A stretch of DNA of 64,000 nt from Leucaena leucocephala. Lineage: Eukaryota > Streptophyta > Magnoliopsida > Fabales > Fabaceae. Made by a program: the position numbers and the translations under genes. Below, one piece after another: positions 48,141-59,419 of the stretch. Position 1 is the stretch's first letter; each line of letters starts with the position of its first letter. The stretch is taken from positions 15,142,501 through 15,206,500 of the forward strand of contig CM073518.1 in assembly GCA_037074615.1 (NCBI GenBank), written 5' to 3'. Under the pieces are notes generated by a model that was not told where the DNA came from, ran no database searches, and saw only the letters and a program-made list of their open reading frames with translations.

Positions 48141-48250
48141 CGCACCTATTATTGTTGGTCTTGTACTTGCGCCTATTATTCGTGGTTCTTATACCTACGC
48201 CTGTTATTCGTGGGTTTCATACCTACGCCTATTTTCGTGGCTTTAAGCCA
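48141..48250 (+). repeat. 28-bp tandem repeat, four units
   Basis: Units start at 48141, 48169, 48197 and 48225 (the last slightly short). Each contains CGCCTATTATTCGTGG or a close variant, followed by a T-rich stretch. It lies inside the LTR that starts at 45808. Confidence 0.8.
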
Positions 48251-48467
48251 CGCCGGATTGGTTAGTTACCCTCGTGGACTTTGTGTCCATGCTTGTTATT
48301 CATTCTATTGAAGTCCTACGAAAAAGATGAGATTGGAGAAACATTGTTTTAAACTGGTTTCTTTAAATAAGTTATTTTACTGGGTATTTAATTAGTTTGA
48401 TTTGATTAATGATTTTGTTACAATTTTATTTTTGTTATAATTCTATCATTTGGAAATCTAGATTTAT

Positions 48468-51431
48468 TGTTGCATCCTTGCTTTAATACCCTTATATGAT
48501 CCATTAGTAGCCTTTGGAACCACTTTAGGATCAATTAAAGTTGGAAACAAAGGTGCTTCCATTTAAGTCCAATTCGTACTTATTTAAATATAGAAAACTT
48601 TAAAAATTTTGCTTAACTTTAAAAATTCTTATTTAAATATAGAAAACTCCAATTAAGGTGCTTCCAAGTCCTACTGAAAGATATTTAAGTCCTCTGTATG
48701 GGAAAAATAATAACTAGGTTTAAAATTACTGTAACGTTCCCAGTAGATTCGCAAATTCATACTGTTCATATGGTAATTTTTCCAGTTTTCCAGAATCCAA
48801 CTCTTAACTTTGAAAAATCACCATAAATTCGTTTCTTATCCAAATTGGGGGTACCTAGTGTCCACATAAAGATTATGATGTTAACTATAAGCATAAAAAA
48901 TTTCAGAGTCTCATTTATACAATATCATATTCAAAACATAGTGGAAAGCTCACTGCCTCCCAACAGAATATACGCAAAGTATTCTTTGTTACATATTTAC
49001 ATAATATAGGTTCATCTAACATAACCAAGCATGCTTCAAACACCAACCATTGGCTCTTTACCGCTTGAATATTCAGCACCTAATATGGTTTAGTTTGAAA
49101 AAGAGTGAGATTTCCAAAGAAATCCCAATAGCAAGCAACACAACCTTAAAATCATCAAGCAATTATTTAAAGCATGTTATATGATATGGGAGCCACATAG
49201 TCATTCTCATATTTTGGCATTCTCTAACATGCATTTATCATGACATCTTAGCAAGGAGATTGCCACATCATCAAGCCCATCAAGCTTGCACATCATCACA
49301 TAATCTCATGCTCAACCAAACATCGTAAACAACAAGACCAACAAATAATTACAAGACAATGATAAAGTTAGAGTTGTTGCTACCTCTTAGAGATCCTTGT
49401 CTTTCCTTGTTGACTTGAAGTTCTCTAGGTGCGCAAATGTCAAATCCTAATTATTGAACAACAATTTCATGTCATTACAACTTCCCAAACATAATTCAAA
49501 CTTAAAAACCCTAACTACCCTTTCTTGAATTAAATTAGGGTTTTATTTCTCCCAAGTACTAAATTAACTCTTGGGATCCTATCTTACACAATTTTACCTA
49601 TGGAATCCAATGGTATGATCCAAATTTTGAAATTTCTTCATCTCCTATTCTGTCCATACGGAGAAAAATGAAAATTTCACTTAGGGTTCTCTAAAAGTTC
49701 CATTTTGATGTTTAAGGCTTCCACTTAGGGTCTCCCTACTATGCCTACCCAAAATTGCATTTTGAACACCTTGGAGGCCTTAAAATCATCATATATCAAC
49801 CCTAGAACAAAGCACATAAATCTGGACAGCAAGGTAGTTCAAGAACAATTTCAAGAAACCATTGATTCCATGAGCTCAAACATGTTAAATCTTATCCTTT
49901 TCAACTTGCCTTTGCTACCCTTATCACCAATATCATCTTTCCCTAATTTGGGCAGCATCTCCCCTTAAACATTTATGGTTCCCAACCCCTAAAAACCATA
50001 AATTAAACTTCCAAATAAATCACTAAAAGTTTGGAAGTATGCTTACCTTAGTATCCTTGAACCTTGGGAGGTTAGAACCTTTGATCTTGGCTTGAGTTTT
50101 GAATTGTCAAGAGTTTCCCCTAGGTAAAGAGGGCTGCACAAAATGGAGGCCTTGGGAGGGGGTATTTATAGCAAAAACTGAGAGTAATGAAGGGCTAGGA
50201 TTCAATTCTTAAAAGTTTGATCCAAGGGTTATGGTTTAATCTGCTTTTTGGTTGTAATTATGACTACTTTTGAGTTGTCCTCTTCTTTTTTCCTTCTCCC
50301 TCTCCATTTGATGCCACCTCAAGGATTCTTGAAGCTTCTTGGAGTACCTTGGAGTTTCTTGGCGCTTCTTGAATTTTCTCAGAATTTTCGGATTTAACCG
50401 GTACCGATTCGGGTGATTTTCGGTGAAATTAAATTGTACAATGGCATGATATTTTCTAGAATACTCTTTGACTCTGTCTGGCCTATCTAGCATCCTTAAT
50501 GACCCTTTCAATATTTATCCCTATTTTCTCATATTTTTCTGAGATTTTTTTATGGCCCGAATACTTAATTTTTATCGGATACCTCAAATAGAGCCATAAT
50601 ACGATAAAAATTCACGAGGGTATTTTTGTCATTTCCCCTTCATAAAAATGTCTTATAATCTTATTTTCCATTTTATAGAATTTATTCGGATTTTTCTAAA
50701 TATTTTCCAGAACTGCAATTTTCGGCCCAAAATTTCTCGAAATTACAATTTTGCCTCTATTTTAGTTTGGGCTCATACTGGCTATTGGACTTTGACTTAG
50801 CCCATAATAACCCATCTAAATTCATTTTGAGCCTCCTGGTAAACTTTCATGGTATTTTGTTGAGCTCGGGTCTCTCAACGAATAAAACCCTAATTTTTAG
50901 AGCTGGTAGACAAGGTCCTAAAATTCCTTTAAAATTCTATTTAAAATTATCTAGACCCCTTTTGGGAGTGTGGTTTTTTTTACAATCTCTCATAATTTAC
51001 AAAATATCTTCTGTCATAATCTCACAGAATTCTAAGGTCCAATCGGTCTCCTAAAAATTTTAAGTACTTTTTCGGACTTACCGAATTTATATCAATTAAT
51101 GGGGACCTCAAATCAAAATTTTGACGTCTCTCATTCAACCCGAAATGTTGTGCTTTATCTTTCAGTATTTTCATATCGTAAATCCGGACCAGGCTATTTT
51201 AGGCTGAAAGTACAGTTCATGTAACTTTTCACAATTACATTTAAGTCCCTTAAACTTCTCCATATTTGCATTTTAGTCCCTAAAGTTTTGTCTACGTACT
51301 TTTGGCCATTATACTTTCTAACTTTACAATTTGGTCCTCTAGTCCATCCATAACACTATTTATATTTCTCTAATCATTTCCTTAGCTAGAGACTTAGGGT
51401 TTTCGGCTAAAGAAAAGTCCAGGATGTTACA
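48468..51431 (-). mobile_element. Gypsy-type solo LTR
   Basis: The left terminus is TGTTGCATCC and the right terminus AGGATGTTACA, with the perfect duplication TTTAT at 48463-48467 and 51432-51436. Length is 2964 bp. Ends and promoter resemble the other gypsy-type LTRs, but the body diverges, so it is a distinct family or subfamily. Confidence 0.88.
50157..50171 (-). promoter_or_regulatory. LTR core promoter (TATA plus C-run)
   Basis: The complement reads GCTATAAATACCCCC in the solo LTR 48468-51431. Confidence 0.6.
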
Positions 51432-53294
51432 TTTATCAACTAGCTTTATTGTTCATAGTTTAATATGTTTTAAATGGTATTTTTTTGTATTTTTAATTAT
51501 TTTAATAATCGGACGTTATTTGTAACACCCCAATTTTTAGGTCAGAGAACTAGGAAGTAGCCTGAAATAGATATATCCCTTTGAGCAGAAGTCTCCAAAA
51601 CATACAGAGAGTTTTTAGGGACTAAACTGCAAATAAGTGAAAGTCCAGGGACTTATATGTAAATAGTGGAAGTCCCTAGGGATAGGATGGCCATTTATGC
51701 AAAGAAAGGGATTAAATTGCAAACGAAAGAAAATGAAGGGGCTTAAGTGCAATTATGGAAAGTTTAAAGCCAAAAAGGAAAAGTAGACAAAAAGGTGGGG
51801 TCCTTAAGTGTAATTTTAGCCAAATAAAAAGGACTTAATTAAAAAGAAGAAAAGTTCCCTCGGGCTAAAGTATAATTAAAGAAAGTCAAGCCGGAAGTGG
51901 TTTGGACTGCTCGAAAGTATTTCAGTCTCAGATTTCACCGGTAGAGAGAGCAAGTGATGATTGGTAATCTGGCTTAATACAGGAATTTTTCAAGACTCCA
52001 GATAGCCAGAATTGATCTGATAGTCCAAAAGTTATAAAAATTCCTACTGGATATTCTAGATTTCAGATCTAAGTGAGAAAATACAGGATGATGTGTCATG
52101 ATGGGGCGGATCTCAAGAAACTAACAGAATATCGATAGGAGGCCTGTAGAAAAAGTTATTCGCAAATTAGGAAATACAGACGGGAGTGTGAGGCCTCCGG
52201 GTTTCCAATAGGAAGATTTATCGGTATTTGAAAAGGGGCTGAATGAGTTCGGATGACCTCAGTCAGATGACTGTTATGACTCACAGGGATGCCTGAACAT
52301 AGCAGGATAATGTATCTGGTAAAAGGACCCGGTGTCCGGAGATGTGTAGAAACGGTGTATAACGGTGGAACTACTCGTTGAACATTGACGGGGAAGATTC
52401 CTCGTAATGTGTGCCATGAAGGTAATAGACCCTGAAAGGCCTAATAATGGCATCATCAAAGGCCCAATAAGACACTTGCACTGATAGGTGGGCCAGTGTC
52501 TGGCAGAACCCCGAAAAAGTGCGAAATTATAAAAATGCCCCTGTGTTGTATTAAAGATAATAGAGGAATGGAGGGCATTTTGGTCATTCTGGACAGGCCC
52601 AAGAGCCAAGGCACATACAGATAAAGTTACTTAGAGTCAGTATATGCCCTGACAGAGTACAGAAGGGTGAAAAATGACGATTTTACCCTTAGGGTTAACA
52701 TAGTGCAAGAAAGGGCACCCAAGGGTATTTTAGTAATTTGCCAAGGGATGTTTCTTGGGAATCAAGCCATCAGAGTACTTGAGCTTGATCAGGATCCAAG
52801 ATGACATTCCTAAGCCCAAAAACGTAGGCCCAGTGATATGTGGGAAAAAGTGGCATTAAAATACTATTTTAATGCTGTTTCAATAAAGTAAAGTTACTCG
52901 GTCGGCACGATAACCGAGGAGGTGATCAGATGAAGTCCTGGACTTATCTGAATAGCATTGGATGCGGGACAGGTGCCAGTAAGATTCCACATGGCGCCAA
53001 CATAGAGGAGGAAGAAAAAGTTAAGGACATGTGGCATAATCTTAGCCGGTGAGTCCAGTTTGTGGGAAATCGGACCGGACCGGTACTGGATTGGACTAGA
53101 ACTGCTGAGTTAGCTGATGAGGTGTCCCAAAAGCTGCAATTTTGCCATGTGACATATGAGGTGTCCCATGAGGTGGCCTTGAGATGATGTCATGCATGAT
53201 ACAGTAAAAGGAATAAAGAAAAATAGGAAATTCTGGAAAAACCAGGCCACAAGTTCATATGGCTTCAAAATTACAAGAATGTCATTGAAGGAAA

Positions 53295-53310
53295 CTATAA
53301 ATACCCCCCC
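53295..53310 (+). promoter_or_regulatory. LTR core promoter (TATA plus C-run)
   Basis: CTATAAATACCCCCCC, about 1.35 kb before the LTR 3' end, followed by a GA-rich leader. Confidence 0.6.
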
Positions 53311-53344
53311 ATTCATCATATGCCACAGCCAAGAGGCTTTTAAG

Positions 53345-53409
53345 AGAGAGGAGGAAGTGCTAGAGAGAGAAAGTGAGAGAAAGAAAGAAAGAAAGAAAGA
53401 AAGAAAGGA
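53345..53409 (+). repeat. GA-rich tract with (GAAA)n
   Basis: A purine run that ends in about seven GAAA units, downstream of the promoter at 53295. Confidence 0.8.
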
Positions 53410-53808
53410 AGTTCTGGCGGAGCTGGAAGCATAATAGAGATAGTAGAGTTCTGCTAAGCTCTTGAGGTAGTAACTAATCCAAGCTTTTATGTAATGGCTT
53501 TGTGATTTGTTATGCTATTGTTTGGTTGGATTGTTGTCTTATATGTTATGCCTGAAGCTCTACTGCAATGCTATGATCATATGTTATTGAGTATGGAAGC
53601 ACGCAGCATACTTATCTGTACACAATCACAAGCAAGCACTGTCACTCTGCATTACATATATTGTTATGATGGTTGCTACTGAGATTCCCCCGAATCTCAT
53701 CCCAATAAGTAAACCATTATAGGGGAGATTATGTCAAAGTGGATTTTGGAAATTTTAAGAGACGCCGTTATGCTGCTGAAATTATGACAAGATAAGGAGA
53801 GCAGCTGA

Positions 53809-53825
53809 TACGTACTATGTACGTA
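53809..53825. repeat. Hairpin palindrome in gypsy-type LTR
   Basis: TACGTACTATGTACGTA: the same 7-bp arms as at 27119 and 61322, but loop TAT instead of ACA. Confidence 0.6.
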
Positions 53826-54650
53826 GGTACTGTCTAAGGAGGCTGGAAGTGAGTGGACCTAGCCGGTTCATCCAGTCTTTTCTAGGTACTTACGTAGAAT
53901 GGTAGTTCTCACGAAATTACCGAATCGGTACAAGATCAGTTACTTTCTGAAGATGAAGAGTAGCGGTTATGCTGCCGGATTTCAAGCAGGAAAAGGTGTA
54001 ATAGAGATATGGGAAATTTTGTACATACCCAGATGTAAAACAACTTATTAATTAATAATATGTGTTGTTTGGCATGTTTGACTGATATATGATAAATGTA
54101 TGCATATGTTTGCAAAGTTGAGTGCTTGAATTGGCCACTGTGAACAGTAACACGTAGTGACATGGTAATTTTGGATAAATAATTAAAAATAGTAAATAGA
54201 TGAATAAATGTATGAAATTTTTAAGATAAATAGTAGACATACCAAGCTTAGATTTTATATATAGTATGACTCATTTGGATGTCTACACAAGGAGATATAA
54301 ATTATCAAAGTTGGGACCAGAATGCTGGATTTAGGAGAAAAACGTTGGATGAACAGTAAAGTTGTGACATTGGCTGACGTTGACTCGGTCAATGAATGGT
54401 CAACTAGTTATTTTTCCCTGATAGATAATTGAGTTAGCTTCACGTATCAATTTGAACCACTTCATTTCTATTTTTCTAGAATTAGTTATGATTTTTCAAA
54501 ATCAGGTCACTCATCTGGAATTTTTATAGTGAACAGTACTCGATAAGAGTTAAGCTCCAGATTGAGAAATTGGACTTTAATGACCCTGAAAGTGGTCCTA
54601 AATGCTACCAAATGGTACCTAAGATGTATGAAAGTAAGGATGTTTCATTT

Positions 54651-54661
54651 TGGTATCAGAG
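54651..54661 (+). other. Primer binding site of gag-only element
   Basis: TGGTATCAGAG, three bases after the LTR end, the standard tRNA-Met type site. Confidence 0.85.
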
Positions 54662-54855
54662 TAGAAGGTTCTGGCATAGACCAGAAAGGGCTCTAGTTCA
54701 GAGCATAAGATTCTGGCACGGAACAGAAGGTTCTGGCTCAGTGATGCTCTGAAATAGTTAAAATATGTAGTATGTGGTATGGGTTATTCTAAATATTTTA
54801 CATGTGTGCATATATATGACTGTATTTCCCAATTCTAGAAAAAGAAGTAGAAGTC

Positions 54856-56084
54856 ATGGTTAATACAAGAAGAACGGTTAGACCAGAGGTGGTAGAGCCT
54901 CAGGATGAGGGTACTAATAATCAGATAGACCCTATGCAAATTGTTCTAGATAGGTTAGAACAACAACAACATGTAATAGATGAGATGCGAGCAACCCAGG
55001 ATCGCCAAGATCAAGAACGAGATTCTGCTATCGCTACGACGGTTGCTGCTGCGGTTTCAAGATTATAACAGTCTGAGAAGGAGGTAGTACCAGAAAATGA
55101 TATAGAACCTGAACCTCAGCTAGATCATGAGCAGACTGGAATGAATAGACATCAGGGGTCTATAGGAAATAACAATAACCAGGAAAGTCTGCAAACATGG
55201 ATGGAACGATTCCACAAGTTTAATCCGCCCATATTTGAAGGGACTTTTGACACGCAAGTAGCTGAGGATTGGGTTAGCCAGTTAGAGAAAATCTTTAAGA
55301 TTTTAGAATGTCCCACTGAAAGAAAGGCCTAGCTGGCAGTTTACAAGCTAGAAAAAGATGCGGATAGGTGGTGGAGGAACACAGAAGTGATTCTGCACTC
55401 AAGAAATATTCCACTTACATGGGAAACATTTCTTGAGCAGTTCAACGAGAAATATTTTCCACAGTCAGTAAGGGATGAACTTGAAGCAGAATTTTTAATG
55501 TTAAAGTAGGGTGAGCAAGAACCCTTTGATGATTATCTTGCAAGGTTCATTCGTCTTTCACGATATTCCACTTACCTAAACTGTATGAATGATGAGAGGT
55601 GGACCACTGAGAAGTTAACTCGTGGGTTAAACCCTACATTAAAGGAAAAGGTTTTTCCTAGACAGATACGAAGGTTTAATGAAGCAGTAGAGGTATGAGG
55701 ATCACAGAAAAGAATGTGCAATATCCAGAAAAGAGTGAGCCTGCTACATCAAGAGTGATGCCACCAGGTTCCTTGAGAGGGACCAACAAGAAGAGAAATG
55801 GGCCAGCATATGGGTCAGAAGTTAATAAGAGATAGGGAAGTAGGCCAGGCAGTGGGCCAAGAGAAGTAAGTAGGCAACCAAGGCCTAATATATGTGGAAA
55901 CTGTGGTCGAGACCATGGTACGAGGCCTTGTCCAGTAGGTCAAGGGTTATGCTATAGGTGTGGAAAGCCTGGACATTATGCCAGGGAGCATCCACAGAAC
56001 ACAACAGGTGAAAGATACTCAACTCAGGGAAGAGTATATACCCTGATAGGCAACGAGATAAGAAAGTCTCCTGCGCCAAATTAA
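54856..56084 (+). pseudogene. Ty3/gypsy Gag, interrupted
   Basis: ATG at 54856 (MVNTRRTVRPEVVEP), then a Gln-rich segment. The capsid-like retrotransposon gag domain follows (WMERFHKFNPPIFEG, AEDWVSQLEKIF, DRWWRN, WETFLEQFNEKYFP, FDDYLARFIRLSRY). The first frame has stops at 55066 (TAA), 55330 (TAG), about 55507 (TAG) and about 55696 (TGA). After a one-base shift near 55690, zinc knuckles follow: CGNCGRDHGTRPC and CYRCGKPGHYAREH, the last Cys of the second replaced by His. The frame ends at TAA 56082. Gag forms the particle that packages element RNA. The breaks mean this copy cannot supply it and would need helper Gag. Confidence 0.88.
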
Positions 56085-56328
56085 GGTACGAGTTTAATTG
56101 TGTTCTGTTTCCAACGGCTAATGAATGGATAAATCCTATTTGTGATTGGATTGTATTGTCCAGTATGCAAACTATTGAGCTACCCTATACCTAGTATGTT
56201 GCCTATGTATGCGGATGAGTATGGTTACAGGTTTAAAAAGTAGGAAGTAGAGAAAACATATACAAGAAAGTTAGGGTTAGTCAAACCCTTGAGCGTTAAA
56301 ACTTATATTATGGCTGAAAGGAGTCCAG

Positions 56329-56461
56329 GTCGCGACGTTATGAGAGATAGGTCGCGACTAAAGGACACAGAAATGCCAGGTCATGACGAGTAGCGTGTGA
56401 CAGTCGCGACTAAAAGTTGCAGAGCATGTGAGTTGCGACTATGCAGTTCTCAAGTCACAAC
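56329..56461 (+). repeat. GTCGCGAC box array, interior of gag-only element
   Basis: Boxes at 56329, 56351, 56380 (GTCATGAC), 56403, 56432 (GTTGCGAC) and 56454 (GTCACAAC). Steps are 22, 29, 23, 29 and 22. Spacers are unlike the copia spacers. Confidence 0.87.
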
Positions 56462-57994
56462 AAAAGATAGCAGAGGCCATATGATAATGAAGGTACCAAC
56501 CTTGCTGAAGTCCATCAGCTAGAGGTTGGAATAGCATATGGTAAGCCAGATAGTACAAAGGTATTGAGGTACGAAAGATCAGTTTAAGACAATGTGTAAA
56601 AGTAGATCCTCTATGTGATAACTAAGAGTAGATCTACGTTACAAGGGTTTTACTCAGCTAATCTGAATAGAAGACCTAAAAGCTAGAATGAGATTTGCCC
56701 AGGAATGATCCTAGTATATGGCTTAACGGTAAAGACGTGATGGTTAATAGATAAAGATCTCAATGTTCCCTAAATAGAGGGATTCCATCACGAAGAAGTA
56801 GTAGACCTAGGGGAGAATACCCTAGAGAATAGAAGTAATAGTAAAAGATGATGAATGAGATACATGCGACTCAAGTCCACTAGGATAAAAAGAAAGATCA
56901 ATAAGTAACCATAGTCCGGTCAAGAATAGACTGGGACTGATAGATAGTTAGAAGAAGTTAAGAGATAGTAAAGAGGTAGCCATAGCTTAAGAGATAAAGT
57001 GACTCCCCTATATCCTATATGAGATAAAGTAATGAAGGGTTGAGTCTATACCCTGGCAAGAGGGTAGCGTGGCAGCCTAAGTGAAATAAATAGTTGTTTC
57101 AGGATGAATGATCAGGGTATGATAGGCAATATGATAAAGGAAATATGTCTTGAGGCTTACTTAGATGATTACAATGTCTGATGAATGGTTGAGCAAAATA
57201 TGATGATGATATGGCTTATGTTGCCATAAGTTATGATAGTTGCATCTCCTTGCAGTTGTCATATGATGACATGCATGTTAGAGTATGCTATGATGAATGG
57301 ATACTCCCCTTTTTGCAGTGCATGCATGGTAGAGTATATATGAGTACATATATGAGATGAGGAAGTTATAAGAAAGTATGTTGCTCCCATACCATACGAC
57401 ATGTAATAGTATTGAGGATGATAGATAGTCTTAGTTTATGGGACGATAAGTTATGATATGATATCCAGATATAATTTATGATTGTAGTTAATCAGGTAAT
57501 TCTGCAGACTTGTGAATACAGTACTCAGGGCCATTTCTATTGAAAGAGATGGTATGTAGAAAGAAAAGCAAGTAAGAGTAAAAAGATTATTTCTAGATCA
57601 CTCTTCAGATAAGAGTTGGATCTGAAACAGATGGCTCTCAGCTAGAGCTAGATTCAGATGAGTATCACTCTTCAGATAAGAGTTGGATCTGGTATAGAAT
57701 GCTCGCAGTTAGAGCATAGTTCAAATGGCTCATAATTAGAGCACAATGAGAAGTTATAGCTGTAGAATGCAATGGCAGGTGGTTAGACCATAGCCAATGG
57801 TAAACCACGGTAAGGTTGAAAGATGAGAAGGAACTCCTGAGTAAGAGAGGAAGTAAGTAAAGTCTGGGTAAATGGTATGAGGCTATAAAATTTTTAAAAT
57901 ATTTATTTATGGAGTTATCAACAGGTGGAAGCAGTTAACCTTATAACCTAGTCTGTTGGTTTAAGATTTTCAGGAGATTTACAGTACAACAGAA

Positions 57995-58139
57995 TCACAG
58001 TTACATTCTGGAGGGTCGCAGTTAGATCCTAGCATGGCTCCAGGGTCATAGTTATATCCTAACAGCTTCAGAGTCGCAGTTAGATTCTGAAGAGGCTAAC
58101 AGTTGATCGCAGTTAGATCCCGAGGTCGTAGTTAGACCT
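57995..58139 (+). repeat. Diverged minisatellite, TCGCAGTTAGATCC boxes
   Basis: Box-like words start at 57995, 58016, 58046, 58074, 58107 and 58126, with steps 21, 30, 28, 33 and 19. A related unit (CTCGCAGTTAGAGC) occurs near 57700. Confidence 0.6.
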
Positions 58140-58541
58140 AGCCTAAGGAAAGTAATGAGCCATGAGATATGAGTACAATGAAATATCTCTTTGGGAAGAT
58201 GAATGCCAAAGACGAAGTTAAGGTGAGGAAGCTTCACTAGTTGATAAACTCACCCAGAGAAATTGTTTTATAATGGTTTTCCTCATATAGCCTCTACAGA
58301 CTGAACTTAGCTTTCCCTCAACCAAAGACGGAGTCCAAGTCCAAATCTGAGTATTGATATTCAAAGTTTTGTAGAAGTATGCCTGAGAAGCAGAAAAGAG
58401 AATTCCCTGTGTATAGAGAATAGAAAAGCATTGGCTAAGAGCACTCTGGGAGGTAGCTCAAGTTGTGAAGCCAATAGCAAGAGAAAGAGGCAATAGTTCA
58501 GGCAGGGGACTGATCAGGGTAATGATCAGGTTGGAAAGCAG

Positions 58542-58640
58542 AGATGTTAATGTGGTAAAAAGAGCCATGGTACATGGGAGTGTCGAGCAGGGCAAAGCAG
58601 TTGTGGTAAGAAAGGCTACCATGCAAAAGGTTACCCTAAG
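58542..58640 (+). pseudogene. Second gag zinc-knuckle-like remnant
   Basis: One frame reads Cys, stop, Cys, then CGKKSHGTWEC and later SSCGKKGYHAKGYPKN. It resembles the double zinc knuckle of gypsy Gag but has lost Cys residues and contains a stop. It lies about 2.5 kb after the first gag, so it may be a duplicated or captured gag end. Similarity is weak. Confidence 0.35.
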
Positions 58641-59401
58641 AATGCTAACATCCCTAAGAAAGGTCTTTGCTCTTACCACAAACAGAGTCTCCAAATTTCC
58701 TGAGGTCGACCCTAAGAATGGTTAAGAAGAACCATAGCGGCAAGGGAGACTGAGCTGTAAGGAACTATATGCCTAGATGATGATGTGGATAGTGAAGAGT
58801 TCTTTTCTGATCTAAAGAAAGTAGTCATTATAACAAGTCATGAGAGATTAATAGGCCAGCGAGACCTAGAGAAGAGGGTCTGAGGCAAAGCAAAGATAGA
58901 ACGTAGTTCTATGAAAGAGAATACTAGGGACTAGAGCTATAAGAATAGTAACCTAGCCCTAACCCAATAGCACGAAAGGTGCTAAGGCAAGAGTAGCCTA
59001 ACAATAGTTAAGCCCTAAGAAGGGATAAGAAAAAGTGCAAATGCCGTAACAGTTTGGCATAGATGCATAAAGTTATGTAAAAAGCTGAACAAAGTTAAGA
59101 AAAGTTGCGAAGATATCTGAGTTATGATATTGTCTCAGGAGAAAGCAAGTCAGAAGAACAATATTTCTCCTAAGAGATTAGCAAAGTGTAAGAGGAGTGA
59201 AAGAGATCCCAGAATTATATCAAAATTCTGAGGGATAAGATATGAAAGAAATGGACACTACTCACAAGTGTAATGAGTTATCCATAAGTATAAGAGGATG
59301 AATGCCCCAAGCCTTAGTCATGAACCAGGAAAGGATATACAGAGGAGATATATCCAGGATAGTTGATTAAGGTACTAAGTAAATTTCGAGGACAAAATTT
59401 A

Positions 59402-59419
59402 TTTTAAGGGGGGTAGAAA
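59402..59419 (+). other. Polypurine tract of gag-only element
   Basis: TTTTAAGGGGGGTAGAAA immediately before the LTR TG at 59420. Confidence 0.88.

Larger units (their letters stand above)
45808..51520 (+). mobile_element. LTR of a further gypsy-type family, interrupted
   Basis: It starts TGTAATGACCC at 45808 inside the previous LTR (left target candidate GCATG, 45803-45807). It is interrupted by the minus solo LTR 48468-51431 and ends near GGACGTTATT at 51520, where the gag-only element inserted. GGACGTTA looks like the last few bases of such an LTR, so the insertion probably hit its extreme 3' end. No coding sequence was recognised. A candidate TATA (TTTATATCAGCACC) lies near 46025. Confidence 0.55.
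51521..54647 (+). repeat. 5' LTR of gag-only element (3127 bp)
   Basis: TGTAACACCCC to GGATGTTTCA. It contains the promoter at 53295, the GA-rich leader, and the TACGTAC hairpin at 53809. The first roughly 1.1 kb matches the 3' LTR at 59420, and the last part matches (reversed) the LTR 60528-63324. Confidence 0.88.
56085..59401 (+). other. Non-coding interior of gag-only element
   Basis: No protease, RT, RNase H or integrase motif was found. It holds a GTCGCGAC array (56329-56461), repeated LTR-like words around 57120-57420 (similar to about 14690-14790), a diverged minisatellite built on TCGCAGTTAGATCC (about 57995-58139), and a second zinc-knuckle-like remnant (58542-58640). Confidence 0.55.

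Noticed and set aside
50236..50511. 91-codon minus-strand frame
   Set aside because: Within solo LTR 48468-51431 next to its promoter; no recognisable domain.
58465..58725. 86-codon plus-strand frame
   Set aside because: The recognisable zinc-knuckle-like residues are in a different frame; this one has no family features.
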